Positions 44,901 to 60,932 of a stretch of 64,000 bases of DNA are shown here, piece by piece. Below the pieces are notes generated by a model. The model searched no databases and was not told the origin of the DNA. It worked only from the letters and a program-made list of their open reading frames with translations. How positions within the stretch are numbered: the first letter of the stretch is position 1; the number at the start of each line of letters is the position of its first letter. The translations under genes were made by a program, and so were the position numbers. Origin of the DNA: Haematobia irritans (lineage: Eukaryota > Arthropoda > Insecta > Diptera > Muscidae); assembly GCF_050003625.1 (NCBI RefSeq), contig NC_134398.1, positions 94,821,674 through 94,885,673 on the forward strand, read 5' to 3'.

Positions 44901-47068
44901 AATTTTTGGTCTTAGTCCCCACTTTTTCCCCATTGCCTTTTTGCACGAGTACAAAGCTACCGTGGCTTTTCTCGCCCTCTCTTCAATATTAAGCCTAAAA
45001 TTCAGCTTCCTTTCCAAAATAACGCCAAGGTAGTTTGCACACTCACCAAAGTGAATTTCAGTACCCCCTAAGGAAATGGGCCTAACCGTGGGAGTTTTGC
45101 GATCTTTGCAGTACATGACTAGTTCTGTCTTTGCTGGATTTACACCAAGACCATTATCTTTCGCCCATTTCTCAGTCATCCGGAGAGCTCTCTGTATAAT
45201 ATCTCTGATTGTGGATGGGAATTTTCCCCTGACTGCTAGCGCCACATCATCTGCGTATGCCACCACTTTTATCCTTTCTTTTTCTAGGGAAATCAGAAGG
45301 TTGTTAATAGCAACATTCCAAAGAAGAGGTGATAGAACTCCTCCTTGGGGAGTGCTTCTGTTCAAATACCTTTGTATGTTTGCTTGCCCTAGTGTGGCTG
45401 AAATACGCCTCTTTATTAGAAGTTCGTCTGACAGCCTAAGTATACCTGGATCAACATTCAGAGTTGTCAGTCCATCTAATATCGAGCTCGGATGGACATT
45501 ATTGAACGCCCCTTCGATGTCTAGAAACGCCACGATTGTGTATTCTTTGACAGATAGTGAGCTTTCAATAAAGCTGACTAGTTCATGCAATGCGGTATCA
45601 GTAGATCTGCCCTTTTCCTGCTTTAGGTATGAAGACGACTTTTGTCTCCCTCCACTTTTCTGGAATATATGCTAAGTTTACACATCGTTTATATATCACC
45701 GTCAACCAGGGGATAATTCTTTCAGCCACTGCCTGTAAATCCGCCGGAGTAATTCCATCAGGTCCGGGGGATTTGAATGGTCCAAAGCTATTTAAAGCCC
45801 ATTTTATTCTAGATTCCGACACAATTTCCTCGATAGGAAATGATCGCTGAGCCTCTGTTACACCGCCGGAACATGGTTCAACCGTCTGATTTCCAGGGAA
45901 GTGTGTGTCCAAAAGTACCTCCAACGTATCCTTACTGGACGTTGTCCAATTTCCCTCCCATGTTTTAATGAAACCTGGAGCTGTGTTAGTACCTTCCGTA
46001 GTCTGGAAGCCTCTGAAGTATTCTCAATACTGCTACAGTAATCATCCCAAGAGTTTTGTTGAGAACTTCTCAGTTCTCGTTTATATGCTCTCAGATTCAT
46101 CTTGTAAGTGTCCCAATCCTCCGGAGCTCTTGTAGACTTTGCTTTGTTAAAGTGCTTCCTGCAGGATTTCCTCATATTACTTAACTCCGTAGTCCACCAT
46201 GGCAGCCGATTTTTGCCCCTTGGCTTTCTTCTAGGGCAAGCAGCTTTCAGTGAAATGTTGAAGGCCTTAGTAATCCGCTCCACTGCGTGTTCGATATCTT
46301 GCACAGTGCTCATATTTGTCTCCGGCATTTCCGGTATCATCAAATTGAACGATTCCCTATACCTATTCCAATCAGCTTTCCTAACATTTGGCGGAAATAT
46401 GGTCTTTGAAGTACGAACAGTCAATCTGAAACTGATGTAGCGATGATCTGAGAAGCTATGTTCCCTCAAAACTTGCCACTCAGATATCTTATCATTCAGT
46501 TCCGGAGAGGTCAACGTTACGTCCAAAACCTCTTGCCTGTTTCTGGTGACGAAGGTTGGTGCATCTCCCTTATTGCAAACTACCAGGTTAGTACGCAAAA
46601 TAAACTCTATTAGCGACTCTCCACTTGCATTAGTATCACTACTTCCCCAAATACTATGATGTGAATTTGCATCGCATCCCATAATGAGTTTTGTCTTTGT
46701 TTTTAGTGACTCCTCAACTAAGGTCTTAACGGCACATGTCCCATGTAGACCGAAGATACCCAATATTTGCATGTGGATATCTCTAGACTGGCTACGACAG
46801 TGTCTGCATTGCTCAATGAAGGAAGCAGAAACAAGTTTAGTTCGTTTTTAGCAATTATACATGCTCGATTTACATTGTTACCGGCATTATGCAAAAGTTT
46901 GAAACCCGGAGTGCTTAATTCACAGATCTTGTTCTTATATATGTATGGTTCTTGAATAAGAACTATATCTATGTCTCCTTTCATCAGGAGAACTTTTAAG
47001 GCAGCACAAGCGGCCTTACAATGGTGAAGATTTATCTGGAGGAACCGTAGAACCATCCACATTTTCAA
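44901..47068 (-). pseudogene. LINE-A ORF2 fragment, unit 3
   Basis: Endonuclease ('LRFLQINLHHCKAA', 'GCDANSHHSIWG') and RT to 'YADDVALAV' and 'ANYLGVILERKLNF' (distinctive Asn and Glu shared with partial unit 4 and the inverted block), truncated at the amplicon junction. It shares the ~145-bp and 10-bp deletions of A2. Confidence 0.87.
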
Positions 47069-48225
47069 CCACCGTCACATCAGCCGCTTCAATTGAGTCA
47101 TCAAGGGCTTCCTTTTCACAGATCTCGGTGACTCTCGCAACAATCCGCGGTTCAGCTTTGGTGAGGCTTGAGCCTGTAGAGACTTCCCGCATATGATTTT
47201 CGCCATAGTCTGCAGGTTTTATGTCTCCTTCGGCTTCGCTAGGAGATTTTTTCACTGCTGACTCTACCGGAGGCTTGCCCGTTTCGGAATCCTTTGGCTG
47301 ATCGCTTTTGTATACCTTCATATGGATATCATGAAAGCCATAACTTACGCGTCCTTGGGTCTGGGCTAGATGTGGCAGCGACTCTATGTTTAATATAAAC
47401 ATGGCATGTCGTCTTGGTCCATCCACCTCATCCAAACGACCAACCTTCCAATCGACGGTTGGAAGATCTGGGTTACATTCTTTTAGTCTCTCTAGTATTG
47501 ACTCAGGATCAGGAGGGTTTGCCGGTATCCATGCATGTGCTCTAGGTTTAGCCGGTATGTCTTTTTTATCGACTAACTCCAAAGCGCCTCCTTCCCAAAC
47601 TTCACCAATTAGCATGAATGCTGATTTAAAGCAATCCATAGAACTCTGGTCCGCAAAAGCTGTTAACTTATATCGTCCTTGATACCATCCAGCATCTTGC
47701 CGTCGAGGACTTGGTCCGGGAAACTTTTTTCGCACCTCTGAGTAGACACCAGACATCGCGTTCTCAATTTCCCCCAATTTTTGCCTTGGAATCATACCGT
47801 ATAATGCTCCTTTATTAATAATAGCCATCACAAGGCTGTCTTTTGCAACAGAGACAAACGATCTTTGATCTCGTTTAGAGGATGGCAGCTCATCCGGTGA
47901 TCGTTCCCTTTTTCCAGCTTCAAGAATTCCTTAAGCCCATTTTATCCTAATTTCTTTAGGATAGCTTTGTTTATCCTAATTTCTTTAGGATAAACAAAGC
48001 ATTTCTTCGTTCCTTGAATCTCTTTCGAGAGGGATTGCCTCCTTTTGATGTCGTCACCTTAGAAAAGGTTCGACTTGCCAAAGTGTCACCGCCAGTCGAC
48101 CCGTCTACAGGTCGACTAATTGGGCCTGACTCTTGGTCGCTGCCCAAATTTATAACTTCAGTCGTTACCCGTCCACTGGGCCCTGAAGTTAGCAACCCAG
48201 TGGATGACTTTGAATTTCGCTGCAT
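47016..48225 (-). pseudogene. LINE-A ORF1, unit 3
   Basis: ATG present (48223-48225). The frame breaks near 47944-47998, where the sequence encoding 'VDPSTLSAKQ' has been replaced by a duplicated hairpin segment. A 9-bp addition near 47207 is in frame. The core domain is preserved in 47016-47831. Confidence 0.84.
47944..47998. repeat. Hairpin-associated local duplication
   Basis: The phrase 'tatcctaatttctttaggata', itself a near-palindrome, occurs twice here with a short gctttg repeat, replacing about 40 bp present in units 1 and 2. This is typical of replication template switching at a hairpin. Confidence 0.75.
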
Positions 48226-48348
48226 GATGGTTTATTATTTCCAACACACGTGAAATTCGTAATAAGTACTTATTACGATGAAATACTCCGCTATTAGAAA
48301 ACACGTCCGTTCAGTTCGACGGTTGAATAACATTCAACCTACTGTAAT

Positions 48349-49459
48349 CCCTGTATGAAGTTATATGTTCACTATGCACCATTGGTACACTGTAAGTGAG
48401 GAAGATTAAGTCATGTTTGGAAAAAGAGGCGATAAGAAGCTCTTCATAGAAGAACATCTGATATGTCATTGATAAAAAACAAATCCAATAAAGTGCTACT
48501 GGTTGATGTGTGGTGGGTAGGTATAGTAACATTGGTAGGAAATAATCCCAAGCAAGACATTTCATTAACTAAGCTCCTCTCTAGTAAGACGTTTGAGTTA
48601 AAGTCGCCCGTGATAATAACGTCGTTATACAAAGTAGTCAATGCTCCTAAATCAGTAAAAAAGTCCACCAGGGATATATCATTCCGAGGCCTGTAAACAC
48701 ATCCAATGAAAACTTTTCCCCGCGTGGAGCCTATTTCAACTGATATCATCTCAATAGGGTTGCCGAAATTCGACTTAGAGCAAAAACAAGACTTCAAGCT
48801 ACTTTTGACATAAATAGCAACTCCTCCCCCTCTTCACAACCTATCATTACGGTATATATCATATCCATTAACACTTACTAAACTGTCAGGTATTGAATCG
48901 GAAAGCCACGTTTCAGAAATGCAAATTACATCCACATTTGAGTTCTCAAAAATAAGTCGGAACTCATCAATCTTAGGTTAGGTTAGGTTATGTGGCAGCC
49001 CGATGTATCAGGCTCACTTAGACTATTCAGTCCATTGTGATACCACAGTGGTGAACTTCTCTCTTATCACTGAGTGCTGCCCGATTCCATGTTAAGCTCA
49101 ATGACAAGGGACCTCCTTTTTATAGCCGAGTCCGAACGGCGTTCCACATTCCAGTGAAACCACTTAGAGAAGCTTTGAAACCCTCAGAAATGTCACCAGC
49201 ATTACTGAGGTGGATTAATCCACCGCTGAAAAACTTTTTGGTGTTCGGTCGTAGCAGGAATCGAACCCACGACCTTGTGTATGCAAGGCGGGCATGCTAA
49301 CCATTGCACCACGGTGGCTCCCTGTTTCAATCTTGTTTTTCAAACTTTGAGCGTTTATGTGACAAACATGTAGACCATTATTTTGTCGAGTAAAAATCCT
49401 TATCATACTCATTGTAACGTCTCTGGAATTGGTATGGAAACTAAGATTTTCAGCCATCA
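48349..49459 (-). pseudogene. LINE-B ORF2 endonuclease, unit 3
   Basis: Same organisation and frameshift as in unit 1, including 'VDVICISETWLSDSI', 'FIGCVYRPRND' and 'DVIITGDFNSNVL'. Interrupted by the SINE at 48975-49326. The LINE-A/LINE-B boundary with 'cctactgtaatccctgtatg' is intact. Confidence 0.82.
48975..49326 (-). mobile_element. tRNA-derived SINE, unit 3
   Basis: 352-bp copy bounded by TCAATCTT at 48967-48974 and 49327-49334, carried along by the unit duplication. Promoter boxes are conserved. Confidence 0.92.
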
Positions 49460-49615
49460 AGATAACTGAAGTATAAAAGAATACTCCTAGCAACACCACG
49501 TGAGTAAATCATTACACAAAATAGGATAAAATTAGTTAATATCATGATGCAAAAGTACAACAATATCAAAGAAATGAGAGTTATATTAATATTATAGGAT
49601 TTTTCAGATATGAAC

Positions 49616-50457
49616 TTAAGTACAATTTTCATTTGAAGAGTTACGAAATCCATCAAGCACCGATATATCTTCAATGGTTATAGGGGAATCAGAGGTGTGT
49701 ATCTTTACATGTACTATGCCGCGATAAGTGTAAGCCGTTTTCAAAATATTTTTCTTCTTAAGTCGGATGGCTTCTTGAAATATCAAGTAATTGCTGTTAG
49801 ACAGATTCTCATTTATGTAAATATTCCCATTTCCACGAAGTCCTGTTAAATCTAGGGTAAGGTTGCCTTTTCTTTGTTTTTTGTAGGCTGTAAAGGATTT
49901 TAAGAAAAAGTTTTTATCATATGGTGACAAAAATTTTACAATTACTACGGCATCAGGTGAATTGTAATTCTTTGTATTATTGCCATTCTGCATTCGATGA
50001 ATTCTTTGGAGTGGAGATGGTTGTATACCAATATTACCACATATAGTATCAAACATGCGTGGAAGATTCTCATCCTTCTGAAACGGAACACCACTGATCC
50101 GAACTTCACAAGCAACTAAAGAGTTCTTTTGTCTAAGAGACTGTATTTTCAAGTCTTTCACCTCAGCTTTCAGTGAAGATATTTCTTCAAGTGCAGTTTC
50201 AAGAGTAGACACACGTTGCACAACTCTATCTATTTCCACTCTGATATCACTAATCCTTCTGTCGAGTTGACAAAGGAGACGATTTTCAGATTCGGCTATC
50301 AAAGATCGGAACAATTTCTCGAGATCTTGATTTTGTTTCTCAAACCTATTATCAATTAAATGAAGCATTCTAAACGGCGATTCAGAGAGTCTAGGTGCCT
50401 TAGCAACATTTTCCAAATTGGGTTTGGTATTATTGAGTTCCCTGTCTCGTTTCGATC
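49616..50457 (-). pseudogene. LINE-B ORF1, unit 3 (MITE-interrupted)
   Basis: Like unit 1: coiled coil, RRM-like and FP25K-like parts are open, but the N-terminal ~18 codons are cut off by the MITE at 50461-50694. Confidence 0.8.
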
Positions 50458-50460
50458 TTA

Positions 50461-50694
50461 AGGTAAGTACTATGTTCGCTTTTCGCGTTGAAATTTTCGT
50501 GGTTACTTTATTGAAACAGTTCACTATAAAGCAGACAAATTAACTCAATTGATGCGTAGTTCCTTGTTCCTCTAGATTTCGGCAAGACTTTACAGGAATA
50601 AGTTTGTTTTCATTTATAATTTTGGTTATTTAAGGAAAAGTAATCGCGAAAATAAAGTGGTTTTCAACTCGAAAACCGAACATAGTACCTACCC
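50461..50694. mobile_element. 234-bp MITE in LINE-B ORF1, unit 3
   Basis: Same length, ends and TTA duplication (50458-50460 and 50695-50697) as the unit 1 copy. Confidence 0.85.
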
Positions 50695-50769
50695 TTAGAG
50701 AATATCCAGCTTCATCCTCCACAAAAATCTCAACGTTTTGCGATGACATTTCGGCAACTTGTACTTTAA

Positions 50770-51800
50770 TGAAATTTTCAATTCAAATTTTCAATTTACA
50801 GTACTTGTATCCTATCCTGACTTAATGACCAGTTTTTAGGCGCCCTTTAGAAAACAGTAGGGTGATTCGAATTATGCAGCTACAAGGTAACACAGAGGTA
50901 ATAGAAGCGTTATGAAAGACCTTTATCCGTTTATTTTTATGACCAGTTTTTAGGCGCTCTTAATAAAAACCAATCGCAGGGTGATTCGTGTACATACAGT
51001 CAGGTTTTACGCAATCACAGGGCAACTCGAAGTTAATGAATAGATTCTATGGCACGCTTTTAGGAGATCCTCAAGTACGAAATAGAGCTTTCAAGTTGAC
51101 AAATAGCTTTTAAGCTGTTATTTTATTTAATTGAGTCAGCAACCACCTGAGGATAAGTGTTGTGTAGCAGCTTAAAACAATGAAAGCTTAATCACTTTTG
51201 ACACTTATAAAAGTCTTTTGTCAATTAATCTCTCACTATGGACTCTATCCTGTATTTATGTTATGTTTGTATGTTTGTGTATATCAATTGTTTTCACAAG
51301 TGCGATTAAAATGAGAAAAATGTTTTTTTAACTTTAAAGCACTGAACTTTACACAAGGAGCTTTGTTTTAAATCTGTGCAGATACAGGGTGTACATATTT
51401 AGAATTAGAACAATAGAAGTTAACGAACATACAGCCTATTTCTGCTATCCGAATTCTAGTCTTCGTTCGCATACAAAACGAAAAACAGCTGATTTTGGTT
51501 TCTCTAAGGGGTATCTAAACGAAAATCGAAACGAAAGTCAATGCGAACGAAGACGTAACGTAATCTCTAAAATTGGGTTTCTCTATATCGATTCGTTCGC
51601 ATTTTGTCTAACTGAAATGTCAAAACCACTCACTTAGTAAAGACCTTTCGTTTTTTGAAAAAGGCATGAATTAAAAAGGAAAAACTTAAAAATTTATAAA
51701 TTTATTAAAGCTTTTAATGTAAATATGTGATAAAAGTGATTTATATCGATCTATTTTTTCTTTATAACCGCCATAGGGAACGGTTAAGGAAAAGGCTAAC
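50770..51800 (+). other. Unit 3 flank
   Basis: Copy of the ~1-kb flank. From 50849 onward it forms the outer part of an inverted repeat with 53813-55562. Confidence 0.6.
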
Positions 51801-52612
51801 AATTTTTGGTCTTAGTCCCCACTTTTCCCCATTGCCTTTTTGCACGAGTACAAAGCTACCGTGGCTTTTCTCGCCCTCTCTTCAATATTAAGCCTAAAAT
51901 TCAGCTTCCTTTCCAAAATAACGCCAAGGTAGTTTGCACACTCACCAAAGTGAATTTCAGTACCCCCTAAGGAAATGGGCCTAACCGTGGGAGTTTTGCG
52001 ATCTTTGCAGTACATGACTAGTTCTGTCTTTGCTGGATTTACACCAAGACCATTATCTTTCGCCCATTTCTCAGTCATCCGGAGAGCTCTCTGTATACTA
52101 TCTCTGATTGTGGATGGGAATTTTCCCCTGACTGCTAGCGCCACATCATCTGCGTATGCCACCACTTTTATCCGTTCTTTTTCTAGGGAAATCAGAAGGT
52201 TGTTAATAGCAACATTCCAAAGAAGAGGTGATAGAACTCCTCCTTGGGAAGTGCTTCTGTTCAAATACCTTTGTATGTTTGCTTGCCCTAGTGTGGCTGA
52301 AATACGCCTCTTTATTAGAAGTTCGTCTGACAGCCTAAGTATACCTGGATCAACATTCAGAGTTGTCAGTCCATCTAATATCGAGCTCGGATGGACATTA
52401 TTGAACGCCCCTTCGATGTCTAGAAACGCCACGATTGTGTATTCTTTGACAGATAGTGAGCTTTCAATAAAGCTGACTAGTTCATGCAATGCGGTATCAG
52501 TAGATCTGCCCTTTTCCTGCTTTAGGTATGAAGACGACTTTTGTCTCCCTCCACTTTTCTGGAATATATGCTAAGTTTACACATCGTTTATATATCACCG
52601 TCAACCAGGGGA
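51801..52612 (-). pseudogene. Partial unit 4: LINE-A RT fragment
   Basis: Starts at the same amplicon junction and runs through RT, including YADD, FLDIEGAFNNV and part of the palm, ending abruptly at 'caaccaggg' where the sequence switches to the opposite strand. It carries unit-3-like variants ('ANYLGVILERKLNF') plus private changes ('TSQGGVLSP', one-base loss near 51826). Confidence 0.87.
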
Positions 52613-56334
<3,722 letters not shown>

Positions 56335-56347
56335 ACCCTTCCCTTAG
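56335..56347 (-). other. Polypurine tract
   Basis: Minus-strand ctctaagggaagggt immediately upstream of the 3' LTR is the expected plus-strand primer of an LTR retrotransposon. Confidence 0.75.
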
Positions 56348-56349
56348 AG

Positions 56350-57737
56350 GAAAAACTATGGGTTTTGTGGTGTTGCTGGATAAAGTTTTGGTAGTTGCTG
56401 CTGCATTTCAATATTTGGTATTTGTGCAGTCTTTTGCGTTTTTAGTTTTGATAGTATTAATACAAATGGATTTTGAGATACATATTTTTTATATAAAAAT
56501 ATAATTAGGAATGCAATTAAAATGGCTATAAATGTGCAGAAAAATAAAATATTGTTTTCATATACAATTTTAACAACGTCATCATGTTTTATAGTTTGAT
56601 TTATGTTAAATTTAAGGGTGTATGCAATGGAGTTAGATCAATTTCAGGAGATAGTTTATTTTCATACAATATTATGTCATTTATTTGTATCGTGCACTCA
56701 CTTATTCTAATAATTTTGTTTCCTTGTATTTTTAGATTACTATTTGGTTGACAATTATGTTTTGCATATGTTGTGCTTAGGTTCCATGTTATGATGACAT
56801 TGGGTTCAACATATCTTATAAACTCTGTTGCGGTTATAGGTTTGAAATTACAAATTGGTTCTGTGTGTTTTAAAATTTTTGAAATACATTCATCATTAAT
56901 TGGTATTTTTTCTTTAGTAAATACTTTATTGTCTAGTGTGTAATATGATGTGGTGCTTGTGTAATCTAATTGGTATCCATTATGGTCGGGATAAGGAATG
57001 ATTTTTTGGGTATTTACTGTTTTGAAGTTAATTGGGATGTGGGATATGATTAGTATAATATTGGCTTGGTGATTAATCCATGTAGATGTTTTTATTAGTA
57101 GGATGTTTCGATTGTTTATATTGTCCAACTTGTCATAATTCAACCACTTGGGATTAAAGAGACCTAATCTGGATAGTTGCATGCCCATTTCGATGTCTTC
57201 GACATATTCTATGAAGTGCATGTAAATGAATCATACATGCTACGGTTTTTTTTCGTACGTTTCTATTTTTTGTATATTGTTGTTGATTTGATTAATAACG
57301 TTATTTACTTCGTGTATTTGTATAGAATTTTGTTTAATATTTTCAAGCTGTCTTTGGAATTCAACTTGGTCGTCATTGTCTAGAGTTCCAAATAGGAACT
57401 TAAACATTGAACCCACTACATTAACAAGACCTCGCTTTTGTCGTTTTTCTTGATGTAGTTTAAGTCCATTCAATTGACGTTGCAATTTACTATATAAATA
57501 ATTGAGATGGGGTGATTTCGAGTAAATTGACAAATAATTCCCGAAAAAGTTATTCATTTCGTTTATTTCAGTAATGTTGATCCGCAGGCAGTGGTGTTCG
57601 AATTCAGTCGGCAATTCCAAAGGTTTATCTGAGAAGATTAGGTATCCGTGGTCGGTATCAAGATTATTTATTTGAATTTGACCATGTTGAGCGTTACAGC
57701 CCACGATGATGGTGAACAATAGCATTGTCATGAACAA
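56350..57737 (-). pseudogene. env (envelope-like glycoprotein), broken in two places
   Basis: The minus strand encodes, in order, a hydrophobic signal peptide at the start (57737), a furin-type RQKR cleavage site followed by a glycine/hydrophobic fusion-peptide-like stretch (about residues 98-120), a coiled-coil-like Asn/Gln-rich part, a C-terminal ectodomain with several cysteines and NxS/T sites, and a hydrophobic membrane anchor encoded near 56470-56540. This order matches the F-like Env of insect errantiviruses. The frame is broken near 57221-57240 and again near 56601-56620, which separates the anchor from the ectodomain, so no membrane-anchored Env can be made from this copy. It overlaps the end of pol by 10 bp. 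Confidence 0.82.
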
Positions 57738-59590
57738 GTATCCTGCGAAATTATATTCTCGTTAATTTTCTTTTGTTTTTTAAATTGGGTTTTATAATAA
57801 TGCGTGTCCCTATTTCTTTCCGTTATCTTATAATGATTTGGACTGGTTTTTTCTACATTCGTGTTAAATTTAAATGGGTTCTCTAATTTTCCTTTCTGTA
57901 AAGGTGCCTTTCTATATCTCGTATCTATTTCGTATTCTTTTCGTTTATTATTTATCTTATTTATTCTATTTTCCTTTTCTTCTTGGGTATCTATTGAGGG
58001 TTGTCCGTTATAAAGAAAGATGTGTGCTGGTGTCTGTCCTGTAGTATCGTGTTTAGTTTTGTGATTGTAAATATAGAGTATTGTCTCAATTTTGTTCAGT
58101 TTTGCCTCATTATTATCCGACGTTTTAATTATGCGTATCTTCTCATTTATTGTTTTGTGTAGTCTTTCTATATCTGCTACCCCTGTTTTGGCCGTATTCA
58201 GTTGTAGTTCGATTCCCTCACTTTCTAACCAACGTTTTAATGCTAGACTAGTGAAAGCTCCGTCCCTATCGGCTTTTAGCAATTGGGGTTTGCCCAGGTG
58301 ATTGAATATTCGCATAAGAGCGCCTTTGCACTCGATCCAGTCCTTTGTCGGTATCTGTTCTAAGGTTGCAAATTTCGAAAATACGTCTATGCAGCTAACA
58401 TAATGTTTTCCTTCAGATGAGTAGATATCTATTACGAACTTCTCCCGACAGAAATTGGGTTGAGGGGTAATTTTCATAGGCATCTTAGTATCACGGTGCT
58501 CTGTCTTGGCTAAATTGCAAACATGGCATTCATTAACAATATTCTGTATTAGTAAATGGCTATTCGGAAAGTAATATGTTTCATTAAAGAGTTTACTCAT
58601 TTTCTGTATTCCAGGATGAAGGAGTTTTTCATGAGACTTCAAAATCAGTTCCTTGAATTCTGCATAAGAGAATATATTTTTCAGGCGGATGAGACTACGT
58701 ACGATTTTAGTGTGTTTTGTGTTTATGACTGCTCTATATGCGCTCTGAATAATCTCAAAATCACCGTCGCTATCTATGTACAATGCGCTAAATTTTCCAC
58801 AGAAATGGTTAATTAAGTATTGTTCTGCTTTTTCCCGCGTCATTTCATCGTAGGAAATGTAGGTTATCTGTTTTTTGAAATATTTCTCGTGGCTTATGTT
58901 TGGTGTACCCTTTACTAATATAATCTGTCGGGCAAATGTATTAATAGGTTTCTCAGTGATAAATATTAAATCGCTATTATCGTCCTCGGAACTATGTTGT
59001 GTCTGTTCAGTAAAGTATGACTGTTCTATTTTGATCCTAGACAAGGCATCAGCCACATGATTCTCTTTTCCCTTTATATATTTTATGTCGAAATCATATT
59101 CTGATAATTTTACCCTCCATCGAGTTAATTTGGAATTGGGGTCTTTCATTCGATATAGCCAAGACAATGGTTGATGGTCGCTTGCTATTTCAAAGTGTCG
59201 TCCTAGCAAATAGTGGCGGAAGGTCTTAGTTGCCCACACAATGGCAAGGAGTTCCTTCTCTATAGCACTATAGTTAGTTTCATGGTCGTTTAAAGTCCGA
59301 CTAATGTAACTTATTGGATGCCCGTCTTGTGAGAGTACGGCACCAAGTGCAACATTGCTTGCATCTGTTGTCAAAACAAACTTTCTGTTAAAATTTGGTA
59401 TTTTTAAAATGGGGTCGTTTGAAATTAATTGTTTCAATTTTTGGAATGCTGAGATATATTCTGGGTCATTTATATCTATCTTCGAACCCTTTTTCAATAC
59501 TTTCGTCATAGGTTTTGTAATATCAGCGAAATTCGGAATAAACTTTCTGTAGTATCCTGTTAATCCCAGGAAGGATTTGATTTCGTTTTT
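57728..59590 (-). pseudogene. pol, C-terminal part: RNase H and integrase
   Basis: 593 codons downstream of a frameshift. RNase H shows '[18 protein letters not shown]' (Asp), '[14 protein letters not shown]' (Glu) and '[12 protein letters not shown]' (Asp). Integrase has a zinc-binding HHCC region ('[11 protein letters not shown] ... CHVC') and a catalytic core with Asp in 'FVIDIYSS', Asp in 'KADRDGAF' and Glu in 'VADIERLHK'. A C-terminal basic tail follows. This half is open and looks intact. It is separated from RT by a homopolymer slip in the T run at 59586-59594 (A run on the coding strand). Confidence 0.88.
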
Positions 59591-60932
59591 TTTTGGCAGG
59601 AATGGGATATCTCTGAATAGCTCCTATTTTTTCTGGATTTGGTTTAATTCCGTCTTTAGTTATAACATGCCCTAAAAATTTAGTTTCTGATCGTAAGAAT
59701 TCGCATTTGTCAAGCTGCAGTTTCAGATTAGCTTCAGACAATTTCTCGAAAACTAGCCGGAGTGACTCCAAATGCTCGTCAAGGGACGCAGAAAATACAA
59801 TTATGTCATCTAGATAGATGAGACAATGTTTGCCAAGAAGTGGTCGAAAAATGTCGTTCATACACCGTTGGAAGGTAGCCGGTGCATTCTTCAAACCAAA
59901 TGGCATACGCAAATATTCGTAGTGCCCATGTTTGGTGGAAAAAGCAGTTTTTGGTATTGAGTCCGTGTCCATTTCAATTTGATGAAAACCCTTAGCCAGA
60001 TCTATGGTGGTAAAATAGTTACATCTTCCTAATTTCCCCAAGATCTCTTCCATATTTGGAATAGGGTATCGATCGCTAATGGTTATCTCATTCAGTTTTC
60101 TGTAATCTATTACTATTCTGAATTTCTGTTTGCCTGATGCATCTCGTTTCTTAGGTACTACCCAAATGGGACTATTATATGGCGAGTTGCTGGCTCGTAT
60201 AATACCTTGATCCAACATATCCTGTATTTGAGTCTCGACTTCCTTTTCATATGCCTGAGGGTAACTGTACAATTTTGTGTAAATAGGTGAATTGTGAGTA
60301 GTATTAATTATATGTTTGGTTCCGTTAGTAAATGTCAGTTTATCACCATTGTGATATTGAATATGCTGAAATTGTTTTAGCAATACCTTGAGTTTTGTCT
60401 TTTCTTCATAATTCAAATGTTCTAATCTGAAGTGCTTTGGATCTGATTCTGGCACCGTGGGGCTAACAATTTGGCAAAACTTGTTGTCAATTTTGTGATT
60501 CGAAATTTGTATGTCATTATCATGAGGAGTTTTATTCGACGTTTTTTGAAAATAGCTTTGTTCGGGTGTGGTACTATGGTTTATCAGTTTGTATATGTCG
60601 TTGTAAATTTTTACAGTTCTTTTATTATAGTCTATAATAGCTTTTCCTTGAGCCAACATATTTCTTCCTATCAAAAGATCGTAATTTGTGGAAAATGGGT
60701 GCACTAAAAATTCATGCGGTAGCGGAAATAGATTATTGGGTGGAATAATTATACTCTTATTGATAGTGAGGGGACCGTTACTTGTGTGAATTAGACATTC
60801 GGTATTATGGATTGGTAGATTGAATAAGTTACGAGTTGTCATATTGACTGTGGATCCGGTATCAATGAGGCATTTGAGATCGTTTCCCTTGTATCTAATC
60901 GTTATAAATTGTTGATTTCCAAGACCGGCCAC
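59523..60932 (-). pseudogene. pol, N-terminal part: protease and reverse transcriptase
   Basis: 469 codons overlapping gag by 31 bp in the -1 frame, as in gypsy elements that make Gag-Pol by -1 frameshifting. The aspartic protease motif is '[11 protein letters not shown]'. RT blocks are '[17 protein letters not shown]', '[14 protein letters not shown]', '[15 protein letters not shown]' and the catalytic '[12 protein letters not shown]'. The frame is lost after 'YPIPAKKK' at the homopolymer (59586-59594), so RNase H and integrase are not translated in phase. Confidence 0.88.

Larger units (their letters stand above)
44901..51800 (-). repeat. Amplified unit 3 (6900 bp)
   Basis: Third head-to-tail copy. 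It carries the MITE like unit 1 and the 12-bp flank addition like unit 2, lacks the 305-bp duplication and shows a private hairpin rearrangement at 47944-47998. The mixture of shared states means that no simple linear copying order explains all three units. Confidence 0.93.
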
